The notes below the pieces were generated by a model, which was not told the origin of the DNA, did no database searches, and saw nothing but the letters and a program-made list of their open reading frames with translations. Below are positions 35,437 to 43,954 of a stretch of 64,000 bases of DNA, piece by piece. The stretch is from the NCBI RefSeq assembly GCF_003933245.1, contig NZ_QUSX01000002.1, forward strand, positions 1,240,001-1,304,000, in the 5' to 3' direction. Each line of letters opens with the position of its first letter. Within the stretch, counting starts at the first letter, position 1. This DNA comes from Maribacter algicola (lineage in GTDB: Bacteria; Bacteroidota; Bacteroidia; Flavobacteriales; Flavobacteriaceae). A program made the translations under genes and the position numbers.

Positions 35437-35678
35437 TAGCCTCCACTTACTGGCGGAATTATCGCCACCTCATCATTTGATTTAAGCTGAACATCATCAT
35501 CCGCATATTCACTGTTTACGGCAATTGCCAAAGAGGACAGCTTGGAAAATTCGGGATATCTTTTTTTTAAGGCTTGTTTTAGGTCCGCCACTGAATTAGG
35601 GGAATCTTCCCCAAAATCCATGATCATTTGGGATTTCCCAACAATATCCTTTGCAATACCAAAAAAAAGTAGGTCCAT
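35436..35678 (-). CDS. moaD: Molybdopterin synthase sulfur carrier subunit
   Basis: Small ubiquitin-fold protein of 80 residues that ends in PPVSGG. The terminal Gly-Gly is adenylated by the MoeB-like protein and converted to a thiocarboxylate that delivers sulfur to MoaE. The body shows LLFFGIAKDIVG at the start and VNSEYADDDVQLKSNDEVAIIPP before the tail, matching the beta-grasp fold. It is the first gene of the operon and overlaps moaE by one base. Confidence 0.94.
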   Translation of the reverse strand: MDLLFFGIAKDIVGKSQMIMDFGEDSPNSVADLKQALKKRYPEFSKLSSLAIAVNSEYADDDVQLKSNDEVAIIPPVSGG

Positions 35679-35746
35679 TTTACTCCAATTTACCCTAAGC
35701 GCTAGCCCAAAATACCTGAACCCCTAAATTACTTATTATTCTGGAA

Positions 35747-35788
35747 GTAACGCATTAGTTACCTCGCTATTTAACCTTTCATTAGGTT
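35747..35788 (-). promoter_or_regulatory. Two small inverted repeats upstream of moaD
   Basis: GTAAC-6-GTTAC at 35747-35762 and AACCT-6-AGGTT at 35773-35788 lie 11 bp apart, about 70-110 bp before the moaD ATG. Both have 5-bp arms and 6-bp centres. They may be operator half-sites or weak RNA hairpins. I see no clear molybdenum cofactor riboswitch fold and no recognised regulator consensus, so this is a low-confidence candidate control region. Confidence 0.3.
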
Positions 35789-35804
35789 TGAATTATACAT
35801 GTGA

Positions 35805-36620
35805 TCAGGTTTGGCTCCTACCTTCGACAAAACTAGCTCCTTCGGGCTTTTCGTAAAATTGCTTGTGTTTGGATTCTTTACTAAGTTCCACATTTTCAAA
35901 TTTGACGGTATTGTTTCTATCCCCTATGACCCTACCTTCATAATTATACCAAGAAATGGATTTTGGCAATAACAGGCCTTCCACTTTTTGCCAATCGTCA
36001 TATCGAATCCATTTTATATTATCTGAATCCTCCCCGGTGCGGTAGGTTACCGTATATCCCAGCCAGGCCATTTGAAATGTCTCCGGGTCGTAGTGAATGT
36101 AGTATTCATCCTTTGGTGATGTTCCCACTCCAGCATTGTAGGTTATGCTAATTCCCGGATAGGATTTTCCATCAAACTCCAGGCTTTCCGTATCGCCATA
36201 TTGTATGCCTGAATCTCCAAGGACAAAAGGCATTGCATAAAAATAAAACATCAAATTATGATAGAATACCGGGTCTCCTTGGTAGGATTTTGATGTATCC
36301 TGAATCCAAACTTGGTTCCCGTCAAAGCCCATTTCGATCCCGTCCATGGTAATCCTGTCCCGTCTTTTGTACAAATCGATAACATGCACTTCCTTGGAAT
36401 TCCCTTTATCAATATCATAGGATAACGTAGTGTACTTTTTCCAGTTTTCATGTCCTCCATGGGCATCAAAAACCAGCTTCAAACTAGCAGGATATTTGTT
36501 TTCTGTAGTACTTGTTTCGGGTGTATCCGTTTTGGTTTCGTTTACTTGCTCGTCTTTTGGCGATTCCTTACAACCAAAGGCAAAAAGTAGTAGTAAAAAG
36601 GTAATTAGTTGCTTTGTCAT
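35805..36620 (-). CDS. DUF6503 lipoprotein
   Basis: Lipoprotein of 271 residues with lipobox AFGC (Cys17), followed by a Thr/Glu-rich spacer of about 25 residues. The domain starts at YPASLKLVFDAHGGHENWKKY, the DUF6503 opening, and continues with beta-strand-rich sequence that resembles outer-membrane lipoprotein carrier folds of the LolA type. No catalytic residues are evident. It lies upstream of the molybdenum cofactor operon on the same strand with a 126-bp gap, and is divergent from the SpoU gene. The function is unknown. Confidence 0.78.
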   Translation of the reverse strand: MTKQLITFLLLLFAFGCKESPKDEQVNETKTDTPETSTTENKYPASLKLVFDAHGGHENWKKYTTLSYDIDKGNSKEVHVIDLYKRRDRITMDGIEMGFDGNQVWIQDTSKSYQGDPVFYHNLMFYFYAMPFVLGDSGIQYGDTESLEFDGKSYPGISITYNAGVGTSPKDEYYIHYDPETFQMAWLGYTVTYRTGEDSDNIKWIRYDDWQKVEGLLLPKSISWYNYEGRVIGDRNNTVKFENVELSKESKHKQFYEKPEGASFVEGRSQT

Positions 36621-36679
36621 GGTATTTGGTTTTATTTTTTAATAGGTCGAAACATTTATCAATAGTTAACATATTCCGT

Positions 36680-36687
36680 TAAATTTG
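36680..36687 (+). promoter_or_regulatory. Candidate -7 element TAAATTTG before the SpoU methyltransferase gene
   Basis: Perfect TAnnTTTG that ends six bases before the ATG at 36694 in the 73-bp divergent gap. No clear -33 element. It predicts a leaderless or very short leader. Confidence 0.45.
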
Positions 36688-36693
36688 CTCTAA

Positions 36694-37497
36694 ATGAGTG
36701 AAATTAAGCATATCAGCAGTCTACAAAACCCCTTGATAAAAAAAGTGCTTTTGCTCAAGGAAAAATCCAGGGAACGAAAGAAAACCGGGCTTTTTGTTTT
36801 GGAGGGAAGAAAGGAAATCGAACTGGCGATATCTAGCGATTATTTGCTGGACACGCTCTTATTTTGTCCGGAACTTATCTCAAAAGAAATTTTGGAGACT
36901 TCCTTTGAGTTAAGGAAGACTTCTTTGATATCGGTAAGCCCGGAGATTTATGGAAAATTGGCGCATAGAAACACGACGGAAGGTGTTATCGCCATAGCCG
37001 AAACCAAAAGCCACAACTTGAAAGGCTTTTCCTTTCAAACCAAAAACCCCTTGGTCCTTGTGGCCGAAGCCCCGGAAAAACCAGGAAATATCGGAGCTCT
37101 CTTAAGAACGGCAGACGCCGCAAACCTGGATGCCGTATTCATAGCAAACCCTAAAACCGATCTATATAACCCAAACATTGTTCGGTCAAGTGTAGGATGT
37201 GTTTTTTCGAGAAAGGTCATTCTGGCCGATACGGCTACCATCATTTCATTTTTAAAGGAAAATGGCATTGCCATATATTGTGCAGCACTATCCGCTTCCA
37301 AACCCTACACCAATGTTGATTTTAAGGGGCCTACCGCTATTGTGGTAGGTACGGAGCATAGTGGTCTTAGTGATGACTGGCTTTCAAATTCCAACCAAAA
37401 TATCCTAATTCCCATGGAGGGGGCTATCGATTCCATGAATGTTTCCGTATCCGCGGCAATACTTATCTTTGAGGCGAAACGGCAGCGGTTAGGATAA
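36694..37497 (+). CDS. SpoU/TrmH-family RNA 2'-O-methyltransferase
   Basis: SPOUT-fold methyltransferase of 267 residues. The N-terminal part (about 1-95) is the substrate-binding region with SSLQNPLIKKVLLLKEKSRERK. The catalytic knot has three SpoU motifs: PGNIGALLRTADA, VVGTEHSGLSDDW and IPMEGAIDSMNVSVSAAI. It uses SAM to methylate a ribose 2'-OH in rRNA or tRNA (RlmB, TrmH or related). The target nucleotide cannot be decided by eye. It precedes the M48 gene by 37 bp. Confidence 0.9.
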   Translation: MSEIKHISSLQNPLIKKVLLLKEKSRERKKTGLFVLEGRKEIELAISSDYLLDTLLFCPELISKEILETSFELRKTSLISVSPEIYGKLAHRNTTEGVIAIAETKSHNLKGFSFQTKNPLVLVAEAPEKPGNIGALLRTADAANLDAVFIANPKTDLYNPNIVRSSVGCVFSRKVILADTATIISFLKENGIAIYCAALSASKPYTNVDFKGPTAIVVGTEHSGLSDDWLSNSNQNILIPMEGAIDSMNVSVSAAILIFEAKRQRLG

Positions 37498-37534
37498 CAA
37501 AAACAACAATCGTTCGTTAATCTCAAAAGCCTAT

Positions 37535-38767
37535 ATGGATCACACCCTTGTTTTTTATTGTATTTTAATCATTCTTCTAGGGGATTTTGTACTTACCACA
37601 ATATTAAACCATCTCAACGCGAAGAAATATAAGGATGCCATCCCTCCGGATATACGCGACGTCTACAATACTGAGGAATATAAAAAATCACAGGAATACA
37701 AATTGGTCAACTATAGGTTTGGTATCGTGACTTCCGTTTTTTCATTGACCCTTATTGTCGGGTTTTTGATTTTTGGCGGTTTTGGCTTTGTAGATACCGT
37801 AGTTCGAGGCATTACAGACAACCAAATCCTTCAGGCGCTGTTATTTTTTGGAATCATTTTGATCGGAAGCGATTTTCTGGGTACGCCCTTTTCCTATTAT
37901 CAGACCTTTGTCATCGAAGAGAAATTCGGTTTCAACAAAACCACAAAAAAAACATTCCTATTGGACAAGGTAAAAAGTTGGCTGATGACCATCGTAGTCG
38001 GCGGAATACTATTGTCCTTGGTTATCTGGTTTTTTCAGTTTGCCGGGAAAAGCTTTTGGCTGTACACGTGGGCGTTAATTGCTCTATTCACCTTGTTCAT
38101 GAATTTGTTTTACAGTAAATTAATTGTTCCACTGTTCAACAAACAGGAACCGCTTGAGGCAGGTACATTGAAGCAAAAAATAGAGGCTTACGCGAGCAAG
38201 GTAGGCTTTGAATTAAACAATATTTTCGTCATCAACGGATCCAAAAGATCCACTAAGGCGAATGCCTATTTTTCGGGATTTGGAAAGGAAAAAAGGGTTA
38301 CCCTCTATGACACATTGATCAATGATTTGGAAGAGGATGAGATCGTTGCCGTTCTGGCCCATGAAATTGGTCATTACAAGAAAAACCATATCATCTTCAA
38401 TTTGGTTACTTCGGTATTGCTAATGGGCTTTATGTTGTTCATCCTTTCCTTGTTCATAAACAATCCCAGTATTTCCTTGGCCGTTGGTGTTGACCAACCT
38501 AGTTTCCATGCAGCATTGATAGGTTTTGGAATTCTATATAGCCCCATTTCTGAACTTACGGGTCTTTTAATGAATTACTTTTCAAGAAAATTCGAATATC
38601 AAGCAGATGATTTTGCAAAAAACACCTTCGCCGCACCTCCCTTGATATCATCCCTAAAGAAACTTTCAAAAAATAGCCTGAGCAACCTGACACCCCACCC
38701 TACCTACGTTTTTGTCCATTATTCACATCCACCTTTGGTGGAAAGAATTAGAAACTTAAAGGCATAA
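37535..38767 (+). CDS. M48 family (Ste24-like) membrane metalloendopeptidase
   Basis: Integral membrane zinc protease of 410 residues. Hydrophobic helices lie at about 5-23, 63-85, 98-113, 150-168, 178-195, 288-306 and 325-345. The zinc motif HEIGH is at 276-280, and the third ligand is probably the Glu in SRKFEYQADDFA about 75 residues later. A DUF-type N-terminal region with TPFSYYQTFVIEEKFGFNKTT matches CAAX prenyl protease 1 (Ste24) homologues. In bacteria without prenylation these enzymes act in membrane protein quality control. Substrates are unknown. Confidence 0.9.
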   Translation: MDHTLVFYCILIILLGDFVLTTILNHLNAKKYKDAIPPDIRDVYNTEEYKKSQEYKLVNYRFGIVTSVFSLTLIVGFLIFGGFGFVDTVVRGITDNQILQALLFFGIILIGSDFLGTPFSYYQTFVIEEKFGFNKTTKKTFLLDKVKSWLMTIVVGGILLSLVIWFFQFAGKSFWLYTWALIALFTLFMNLFYSKLIVPLFNKQEPLEAGTLKQKIEAYASKVGFELNNIFVINGSKRSTKANAYFSGFGKEKRVTLYDTLINDLEEDEIVAVLAHEIGHYKKNHIIFNLVTSVLLMGFMLFILSLFINNPSISLAVGVDQPSFHAALIGFGILYSPISELTGLLMNYFSRKFEYQADDFAKNTFAAPPLISSLKKLSKNSLSNLTPHPTYVFVHYSHPPLVERIRNLKA

Positions 38768-38811
38768 TTTTTGTTGTCTAACAGCTAGGATTGTGCTAAT
38801 TTTAATCAAGT

Positions 38812-41016
38812 ATGACACAGGCTGCAATAGAACAAGAGAACAAACTGATTGCCCAAGAGTATAAGGAGCTTTTACGCATTAGTTACCAAACTTTATCGGA
38901 CGATGATAAAAAACTAATACGAAGTGCCTTTGAGGTTGCCGTGGACGCCCATAAAGACCAACGCAGAAAATCTGGGGAGGCATATGTATTCCACCCAATT
39001 GCCGTGGCTAAAATTGTAGCCTCGGAAATTGGCTTGGATGCGGTAAGTATTGCTTCCGCCCTTTTACATGATGTTGTGGAGGATACGGTATACACTTTGG
39101 ACGATATCGATCGTATGTTTGGCGAAACCGTGGCCCGTATCGTAGATGGCCTTACTAAAATATCCCATTTAAAAAAGGATATGAACATCTCGCAACAGGC
39201 GGAGAACTTTAGGAAGATGCTTTTGACCCTGAACGATGATGTAAGGGTCATTATAATCAAGATCGCCGATCGTTACCACAATATGCTTACCATGGATTCC
39301 ATGCCGGAGCACAAGCAAGTGAAGATTGCCTCTGAAACTTTGTATATCTATGCTCCGCTGGCCCATAGAATTGGACTATATAATATAAAAACGGAACTTG
39401 AGGATTTAAGCTTAAAATATACCGAACCGGAAGTCTACAATGACATCAAAAGTAAGATCGAGGAGAGCAAGGAAGAACAGCAAGCCTACATAGATGCCTT
39501 TTCCAATACAATAGATAACTCGCTGAAACAGGAGGGCTTAAATTATTATATCAAAGGCCGGATGAAGTCCATTTTCTCCATGCGGCGAAAAATGAAGGCC
39601 CAAAATGTGGGCTTTGATGAAATCTATGATAAGTTCGCTATCCGGATAATCTATAAATCCGATGCCAAGAACGAAAAGTTTCTGGCCTGGAAAATATACT
39701 CCATTGTAACCGATCACTTTACCCCCAACCCTGTACGCCTTAGGGACTGGATATCCTCACCAAAATCGACCGGATACGAAGCCCTGCACATCACGGTGAT
39801 GGGACCCAAAGGAAAATGGGTAGAAGTACAGATCAGAAGCGAACGGATGCACGAAATTGCCGAAAAGGGTTATGCGGCACATTTCAAATACAAGCACGGT
39901 GAGCAAAAGGAACAGGGCATTGAGGTGTGGCTGAACAAGCTTCAAGAGGCCTTAGAAAATTCGAATGCGAATGCAGTCGATTTCGTGGAGGAGTTCAAAT
40001 TGAACCTTTACTCAAAAGAAATCTTTGTATTCACACCAAAAGGGGAATTAAAATCACTTCCAAAAGGAGCCACACCGCTCGACTTTTCCTTCAACATCCA
40101 CACAGAAGTGGGAATGCGTACCCGTGGCGCCAAGGTGAATGGCAAACTGGTACCCCTGAATACGACCCTGCACAGTGGAGACCAGGTGGAAATCATAACA
40201 TCTGAACAGGCAAAGCCCAACCAAAACTGGTTGGACTATGCCACAACGGCAAGGGCCAGGGCCAAAATTAAGTCGGTTTTAAGGGAAGAAAAAAAATCAG
40301 TTGCAGAGGAAGGCAAGGAAATTCTCAGAAGGAAATTAAAATCCCAAAAAATTACCTTGAACGAAGATTCTATCAATAAAATGGTGACCTTTTTCAAGCT
40401 AAAGACCAGTTTGGACCTTTTCTTTAGGGTAGGTATTGGGTCTATAGACAACCAGATGATTCGGGATTTTGCCTCTTCCTATAGCAATGCCTTTATAAGC
40501 TTTTTTAAGAACAGGATAAGAAGGAGCCCAGCTCCAGAGGATATTGACCGGGAAGAAATTACCTCTAAATACGATCTCTTGGTCTTTGGCAAGGAGGAAG
40601 AAAAATTGGATTATAAACTTTCGCAATGCTGTAACCCCATTCCAGGCGATGAAGTGTTTGGCTTTGTGAGCGTATCCGAAGGAATCAAGGTCCATAAAAA
40701 GAATTGTCCCAACGCCATTTCGCTCCAGTCGAATTACGCATACCGAATTATCAGCGCGAAATGGGTGGATTCCTCACAGGAAGAATTCAAGGCGGATATC
40801 CAGCTTACGGGTATAGACAACCTAGGCCTTGTAAGTGAGATTACCGAAGTAATCTCCGATAATATGCACGTGAACATGCGCAATCTTAACTTTAGTACGG
40901 ATGGCGGCACCTTTACGGGAAAAATTACCGTTGTGGTCAAGAACAAGGGAATCTTGAACAAACTTACGGAGAACCTGCAGCAAATAAACGGTATTGACAA
41001 AGTGACCCGTCTGTAG
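38812..41016 (+). CDS. relA: Bifunctional RelA/SpoT-type (p)ppGpp synthetase/hydrolase
   Basis: Stringent-response enzyme of 734 residues. The N-terminal HD hydrolase domain is intact (HPIAVAKIV, HDVVEDT at 86-92, KIADRYHNM), so the protein can degrade ppGpp. The synthetase domain follows (about 230-350) with KGRMKSIFSMRRKM, YDKFAIRII and STGYEALHITV. Next come a TGS domain (about 395-455, IFVFTPKGELKSLPKGATP), a zinc-finger-like CCNPIPGDEVFGF region near 605 and an ACT domain at the end. One long RSH enzyme is usual in this phylum. The gene stands 200 bp before fur. Confidence 0.95.
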   Translation: MTQAAIEQENKLIAQEYKELLRISYQTLSDDDKKLIRSAFEVAVDAHKDQRRKSGEAYVFHPIAVAKIVASEIGLDAVSIASALLHDVVEDTVYTLDDIDRMFGETVARIVDGLTKISHLKKDMNISQQAENFRKMLLTLNDDVRVIIIKIADRYHNMLTMDSMPEHKQVKIASETLYIYAPLAHRIGLYNIKTELEDLSLKYTEPEVYNDIKSKIEESKEEQQAYIDAFSNTIDNSLKQEGLNYYIKGRMKSIFSMRRKMKAQNVGFDEIYDKFAIRIIYKSDAKNEKFLAWKIYSIVTDHFTPNPVRLRDWISSPKSTGYEALHITVMGPKGKWVEVQIRSERMHEIAEKGYAAHFKYKHGEQKEQGIEVWLNKLQEALENSNANAVDFVEEFKLNLYSKEIFVFTPKGELKSLPKGATPLDFSFNIHTEVGMRTRGAKVNGKLVPLNTTLHSGDQVEIITSEQAKPNQNWLDYATTARARAKIKSVLREEKKSVAEEGKEILRRKLKSQKITLNEDSINKMVTFFKLKTSLDLFFRVGIGSIDNQMIRDFASSYSNAFISFFKNRIRRSPAPEDIDREEITSKYDLLVFGKEEEKLDYKLSQCCNPIPGDEVFGFVSVSEGIKVHKKNCPNAISLQSNYAYRIISAKWVDSSQEEFKADIQLTGIDNLGLVSEITEVISDNMHVNMRNLNFSTDGGTFTGKITVVVKNKGILNKLTENLQQINGIDKVTRL

Positions 41017-41165
41017 TCCATGATTTAGGATTTGTGTTCCACCGGCTCAATGGCCATTTATTAAAAATCATGGGACAAAATTTTTGAGCATCATGGCGCA
41101 TCGGTTTAAAATGATTAGGAGATAAGGGACTTTGGAAAACTATTGACAAATTCTTGAACGGGCCC

Positions 41166-41198
41166 TTGGAAAGGAATAAAAATTTAACTGTACCTTTG
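41166..41198 (+). promoter_or_regulatory. Candidate promoter of fur-purA (TTG-N22-TACCTTTG)
   Basis: TACCTTTG at 41191-41198 is a perfect TAnnTTTG element. TTG at 41166-41168 lies 22 bp upstream. The start would be near 41204, about 13 bases before the fur ATG at 41217. It sits in the 200-bp gap after relA, so fur and purA can be transcribed separately from relA. Confidence 0.55.
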
Positions 41199-41216
41199 TA
41201 CATTAACATAAATTGT

Positions 41217-41672
41217 ATGGCTTCCGAGAAGAATCAGGAAATAGTTAAAAATGTCTTTACCACCTTTTTGGAGGAAAACGGACATAGAAAAACACCTGAG
41301 CGCTACGCAATACTTCAAGAAATTTATGATAGCGAAGATCACTTCGATATTGAGTCGCTCTACATAAAAATGAAGAATAAAAACTACCGTGTAAGTAGGG
41401 CCACCCTATACAATACCATTGAACTGTTGTTGGACTGTAAGTTGGTACGCAAACACCAATTCGGAAAAAACCAGGCGCAATATGAGAAGTCTTACTTTGA
41501 CCGTCAGCACGATCATGTAATTCTTACGGATACGGGAGAGGTTATGGAGTTTTGCGATCCTAGGATCCAGTCCATCAAAAAAACGATAGAGGAAGTGTTC
41601 GACATTAAAATCAATACACATTCCCTTTATTTTTACGGAGTAAAAAACAATTCAGATAATACGAATAACTAA
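41217..41672 (+). CDS. Fur-family transcriptional regulator
   Basis: Winged-helix metalloregulator. The ATG at 41217 ([14 protein letters not shown]) gives 151 residues; an upstream frame would cross the promoter. The DNA-binding domain includes [18 protein letters not shown] and [17 protein letters not shown]. The metal-sensing part has [23 protein letters not shown], the H-rich Fur signature with the conserved regulatory histidines. The usual second CxxC structural zinc motif near the C-terminus is not evident; only one Cys follows. Fur, PerR and Zur cannot be told apart by eye. purA follows after 19 bp. Confidence 0.9.
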   Translation: MASEKNQEIVKNVFTTFLEENGHRKTPERYAILQEIYDSEDHFDIESLYIKMKNKNYRVSRATLYNTIELLLDCKLVRKHQFGKNQAQYEKSYFDRQHDHVILTDTGEVMEFCDPRIQSIKKTIEEVFDIKINTHSLYFYGVKNNSDNTNN

Positions 41673-41691
41673 CCAAGCAAGCTTTTTTTAA

Positions 41692-42963
41692 ATGGCAGTA
41701 GATTTATTGTTGGGCCTACAATGGGGGGACGAAGGAAAAGGAAAAATCGTTGATGTACTCACAAAAAATTATGACATAATAGCACGTTTTCAAGGGGGGC
41801 CCAATGCAGGGCATACCTTGGAATTCGATGGCATAAAACATGTCCTACATACCATTCCCTCAGGTATTTTCCATAAAAATGCCATTAATGTTGTGGGGAA
41901 CGGTGTGGTCATAGACCCGGTTATCTTTAAAAAGGAAATAGACAACCTAAAAAAGTTTAACCTGGATATTAAGTCCATCCTTTTGATTTCAAGAAAAGCC
42001 CATTTAATCCTACCTACCCATCGCTTGTTGGACGCAGCTTCGGAAGCTGCAAAAGGTAAGGCCAAAATTGGATCTACGTTAAAAGGAATAGGTCCTACCT
42101 ATATGGATAAAACGGGTAGGAACGGTATGCGCGTTGGGGATTTGGAACTGGACGATTGGAAAGAAAAGTATCGAAGTCTGGCCAATAAGCACGAGGCTAT
42201 GATCAATTTCTACGATGTGGACATACAATATGATTTGGCAGAGCTGGAAGCGGATTTCTTTATGGCGGTAAAGGAACTCAAGGAATTGACCTTTATTGAT
42301 AGTGAGGAATATTTGTACCAGGCCCAAAAGGCTGGCAAAAAAATATTAGCGGAAGGTGCCCAAGGATCCTTATTGGACATTGACTTTGGAACCTATCCTT
42401 TTGTGACATCCTCCAATACGACGGCCGCAGGTGCCTGTACGGGATTAGGAATAGCCCCCAACCAGATTGGGGGGGTCAAAGGTATTTTTAAAGCCTATAC
42501 CACTAGGGTGGGCAGTGGACCCTTTCCCACGGAACTTTTCGACGAGATTGGGGAGACCATGGGACGCGTAGGTAATGAATTTGGGGCAACTACGGGAAGG
42601 CCAAGAAGATGCGGCTGGTTGGATTTGGTAGCGCTAAAATATGCCGTTAGGATCAACGGTGTTACTGAGTTGATGATGATGAAAGGCGACGTACTCAGCG
42701 GATTTAAAAAACTAAAGATTTGTACTGCCTATAATTATAAAGGAAAAAAAATTGAACACCTACCTTTCAATATTGAGGCCGAAAACGTGACGCCCATATA
42801 TACAGAAATGGACGGTTGGGCAGAGGACTTGACCAAAATGGAGACGGAAGCGCAGTTCCCAAAGGCTTTGAAAGAGTATATAGCCTTTTTGGAAAAGGAA
42901 TTGGAAGTACCTATAAAGATTGTTTCCGTGGGACCGGATAGAACCCAAACAATTCATAGGTAG
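41692..42963 (+). CDS. purA: Adenylosuccinate synthetase
   Basis: First committed enzyme of AMP synthesis from IMP, using GTP and aspartate in the cytoplasm. Length is 423 residues. The GTP-binding loop GDEGKGK is at 12-18, with catalytic His in GPNAGHTLEF, the IMP-binding GSTLKGIGPTYMDK and the signature AEGAQGSLLDIDFGTYPFVT. The aspartate loop is TTGRPRRCGWLD. It ends before a very strong terminator. PurA is a known target of ppGpp inhibition in other bacteria, which makes the neighbouring relA notable. Confidence 0.97.
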   Translation: MAVDLLLGLQWGDEGKGKIVDVLTKNYDIIARFQGGPNAGHTLEFDGIKHVLHTIPSGIFHKNAINVVGNGVVIDPVIFKKEIDNLKKFNLDIKSILLISRKAHLILPTHRLLDAASEAAKGKAKIGSTLKGIGPTYMDKTGRNGMRVGDLELDDWKEKYRSLANKHEAMINFYDVDIQYDLAELEADFFMAVKELKELTFIDSEEYLYQAQKAGKKILAEGAQGSLLDIDFGTYPFVTSSNTTAAGACTGLGIAPNQIGGVKGIFKAYTTRVGSGPFPTELFDEIGETMGRVGNEFGATTGRPRRCGWLDLVALKYAVRINGVTELMMMKGDVLSGFKKLKICTAYNYKGKKIEHLPFNIEAENVTPIYTEMDGWAEDLTKMETEAQFPKALKEYIAFLEKELEVPIKIVSVGPDRTQTIHR

Positions 42964-42985
42964 CACATAGAATTCATAAATTTTA

Positions 42986-43028
42986 GGATAGCGGTATTGA
43001 CAAAAGTCGGTATCGCTATCCTTTTTTT
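42986..43028 (+). terminator. Strong rho-independent terminator after purA
   Basis: GGATAGCGGTATTGAC pairs with GTCGGTATCGCTATCC along all 16 positions (three G-T pairs) around an AAAA loop at 42986-43021, followed by seven T. It ends the fur-purA transcript 23 bp after the purA stop. Confidence 0.95.
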
Positions 43029-43070
43029 ATTAAATTACCATTCAAATCCAAGAAATAACGAAACCCAAAA

Positions 43071-43859
43071 ATGAAAAAACTAAAGTTTCTCCCTATTCTT
43101 TTCATAATAGTACTGTCCTGCAAATCCGAAAAAAAAGAGGACCATCCAACCGAAACTAGCGAAAAAGAAGCCCCTGAGGAATGGATTATGTTGTTCGATG
43201 GTAAAAGTACCGAAGGATGGCGTGCGTACAATGGTGATGAACTTCCTCCCGGATGGATTGCCAAGGATGGCGCCCTCACCTTTGATACGGAATTGGGATT
43301 GGAACAGGATTATACCGGTGGCAAGGACATTATCTACGGTGCCGAAGAATTTGAAAACTTTGAACTCTATTTGGAATGGAAATTACCGGAAGGTGGCAAC
43401 AGTGGTATTTTTTACCATTTAAAGGAAGGCTATGGCGGTCCGCCCGAAGTGGCTCCGGAATATCAACTAATAGACGATGAAAACTATGCCAAGATCCATG
43501 ATCTTACCGCGTACAATAAAAGTTTGGGCTACACGGAGAAGCCGGAAGAACTAAAACCGCTACAGCAAACCGCTTCCGATTATGCTATGCACCCTGCCGA
43601 CCAAAGTAAAAAAATATTGAATCCGGTCGGGGAATGGAATTCAACTAGAATTGTTTTTACACCGGAAAAAGTAGAACATTGGTTGAACGGCCAAATGGTA
43701 CTATCCTTTGTTCCTTGGTCCGAAGATTGGTATGAACGAAAGAATTCAGATAAATGGAAAAATAGCGAGGACTATGGTAAGTTCAAAACAGGCTACATCG
43801 GACTCCAAGACCATTCCAGTCCCATCTGGTTCAGAAATATCAAAATCAAAAAACTATAA
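43071..43859 (+). CDS. DUF1080 (3-keto-disaccharide hydrolase-like) lipoprotein
   Basis: Lipoprotein of 262 residues with lipobox VLSC (Cys17) and a charged spacer. The domain (about 45-262) is DUF1080/PF06439, a concanavalin-like beta-sandwich, opening with WIMLFDGKSTEGWRAYNG and containing YLEWKLPEGGNSGIFYHL and WNSTRIVFTPEKVEHWLNG, and ending QDHSSPIWFRNIKIKKL. This family contains 3-keto-glycoside hydrolases. It is the first gene of a four-gene cluster with Gfo/Idh, PVC-type cytochrome and ThuA genes, which supports a role on oxidised sugars. The substrate is unknown. Confidence 0.9.
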   Translation: MKKLKFLPILFIIVLSCKSEKKEDHPTETSEKEAPEEWIMLFDGKSTEGWRAYNGDELPPGWIAKDGALTFDTELGLEQDYTGGKDIIYGAEEFENFELYLEWKLPEGGNSGIFYHLKEGYGGPPEVAPEYQLIDDENYAKIHDLTAYNKSLGYTEKPEELKPLQQTASDYAMHPADQSKKILNPVGEWNSTRIVFTPEKVEHWLNGQMVLSFVPWSEDWYERKNSDKWKNSEDYGKFKTGYIGLQDHSSPIWFRNIKIKKL

Positions 43860-43954
43860 AACATACCCCAAAAGGGAAAGTACATTTTCAATAATTTTCA
43901 GGAGTACCTTTATAGGATAACTCCTGGCCCATAACTAAAACTAACAACCAACTC

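Noticed and set aside
35679..35804. Molybdenum cofactor riboswitch before moaD
   Set aside because: The gap is short and only two 5-bp inverted repeats are seen; the multi-helix riboswitch fold is not apparent.
41017..41216. Fur-box-like operator before the Fur gene
   Set aside because: No GATAATGATAATCATTATC-like sequence is present; only the promoter elements are supported.
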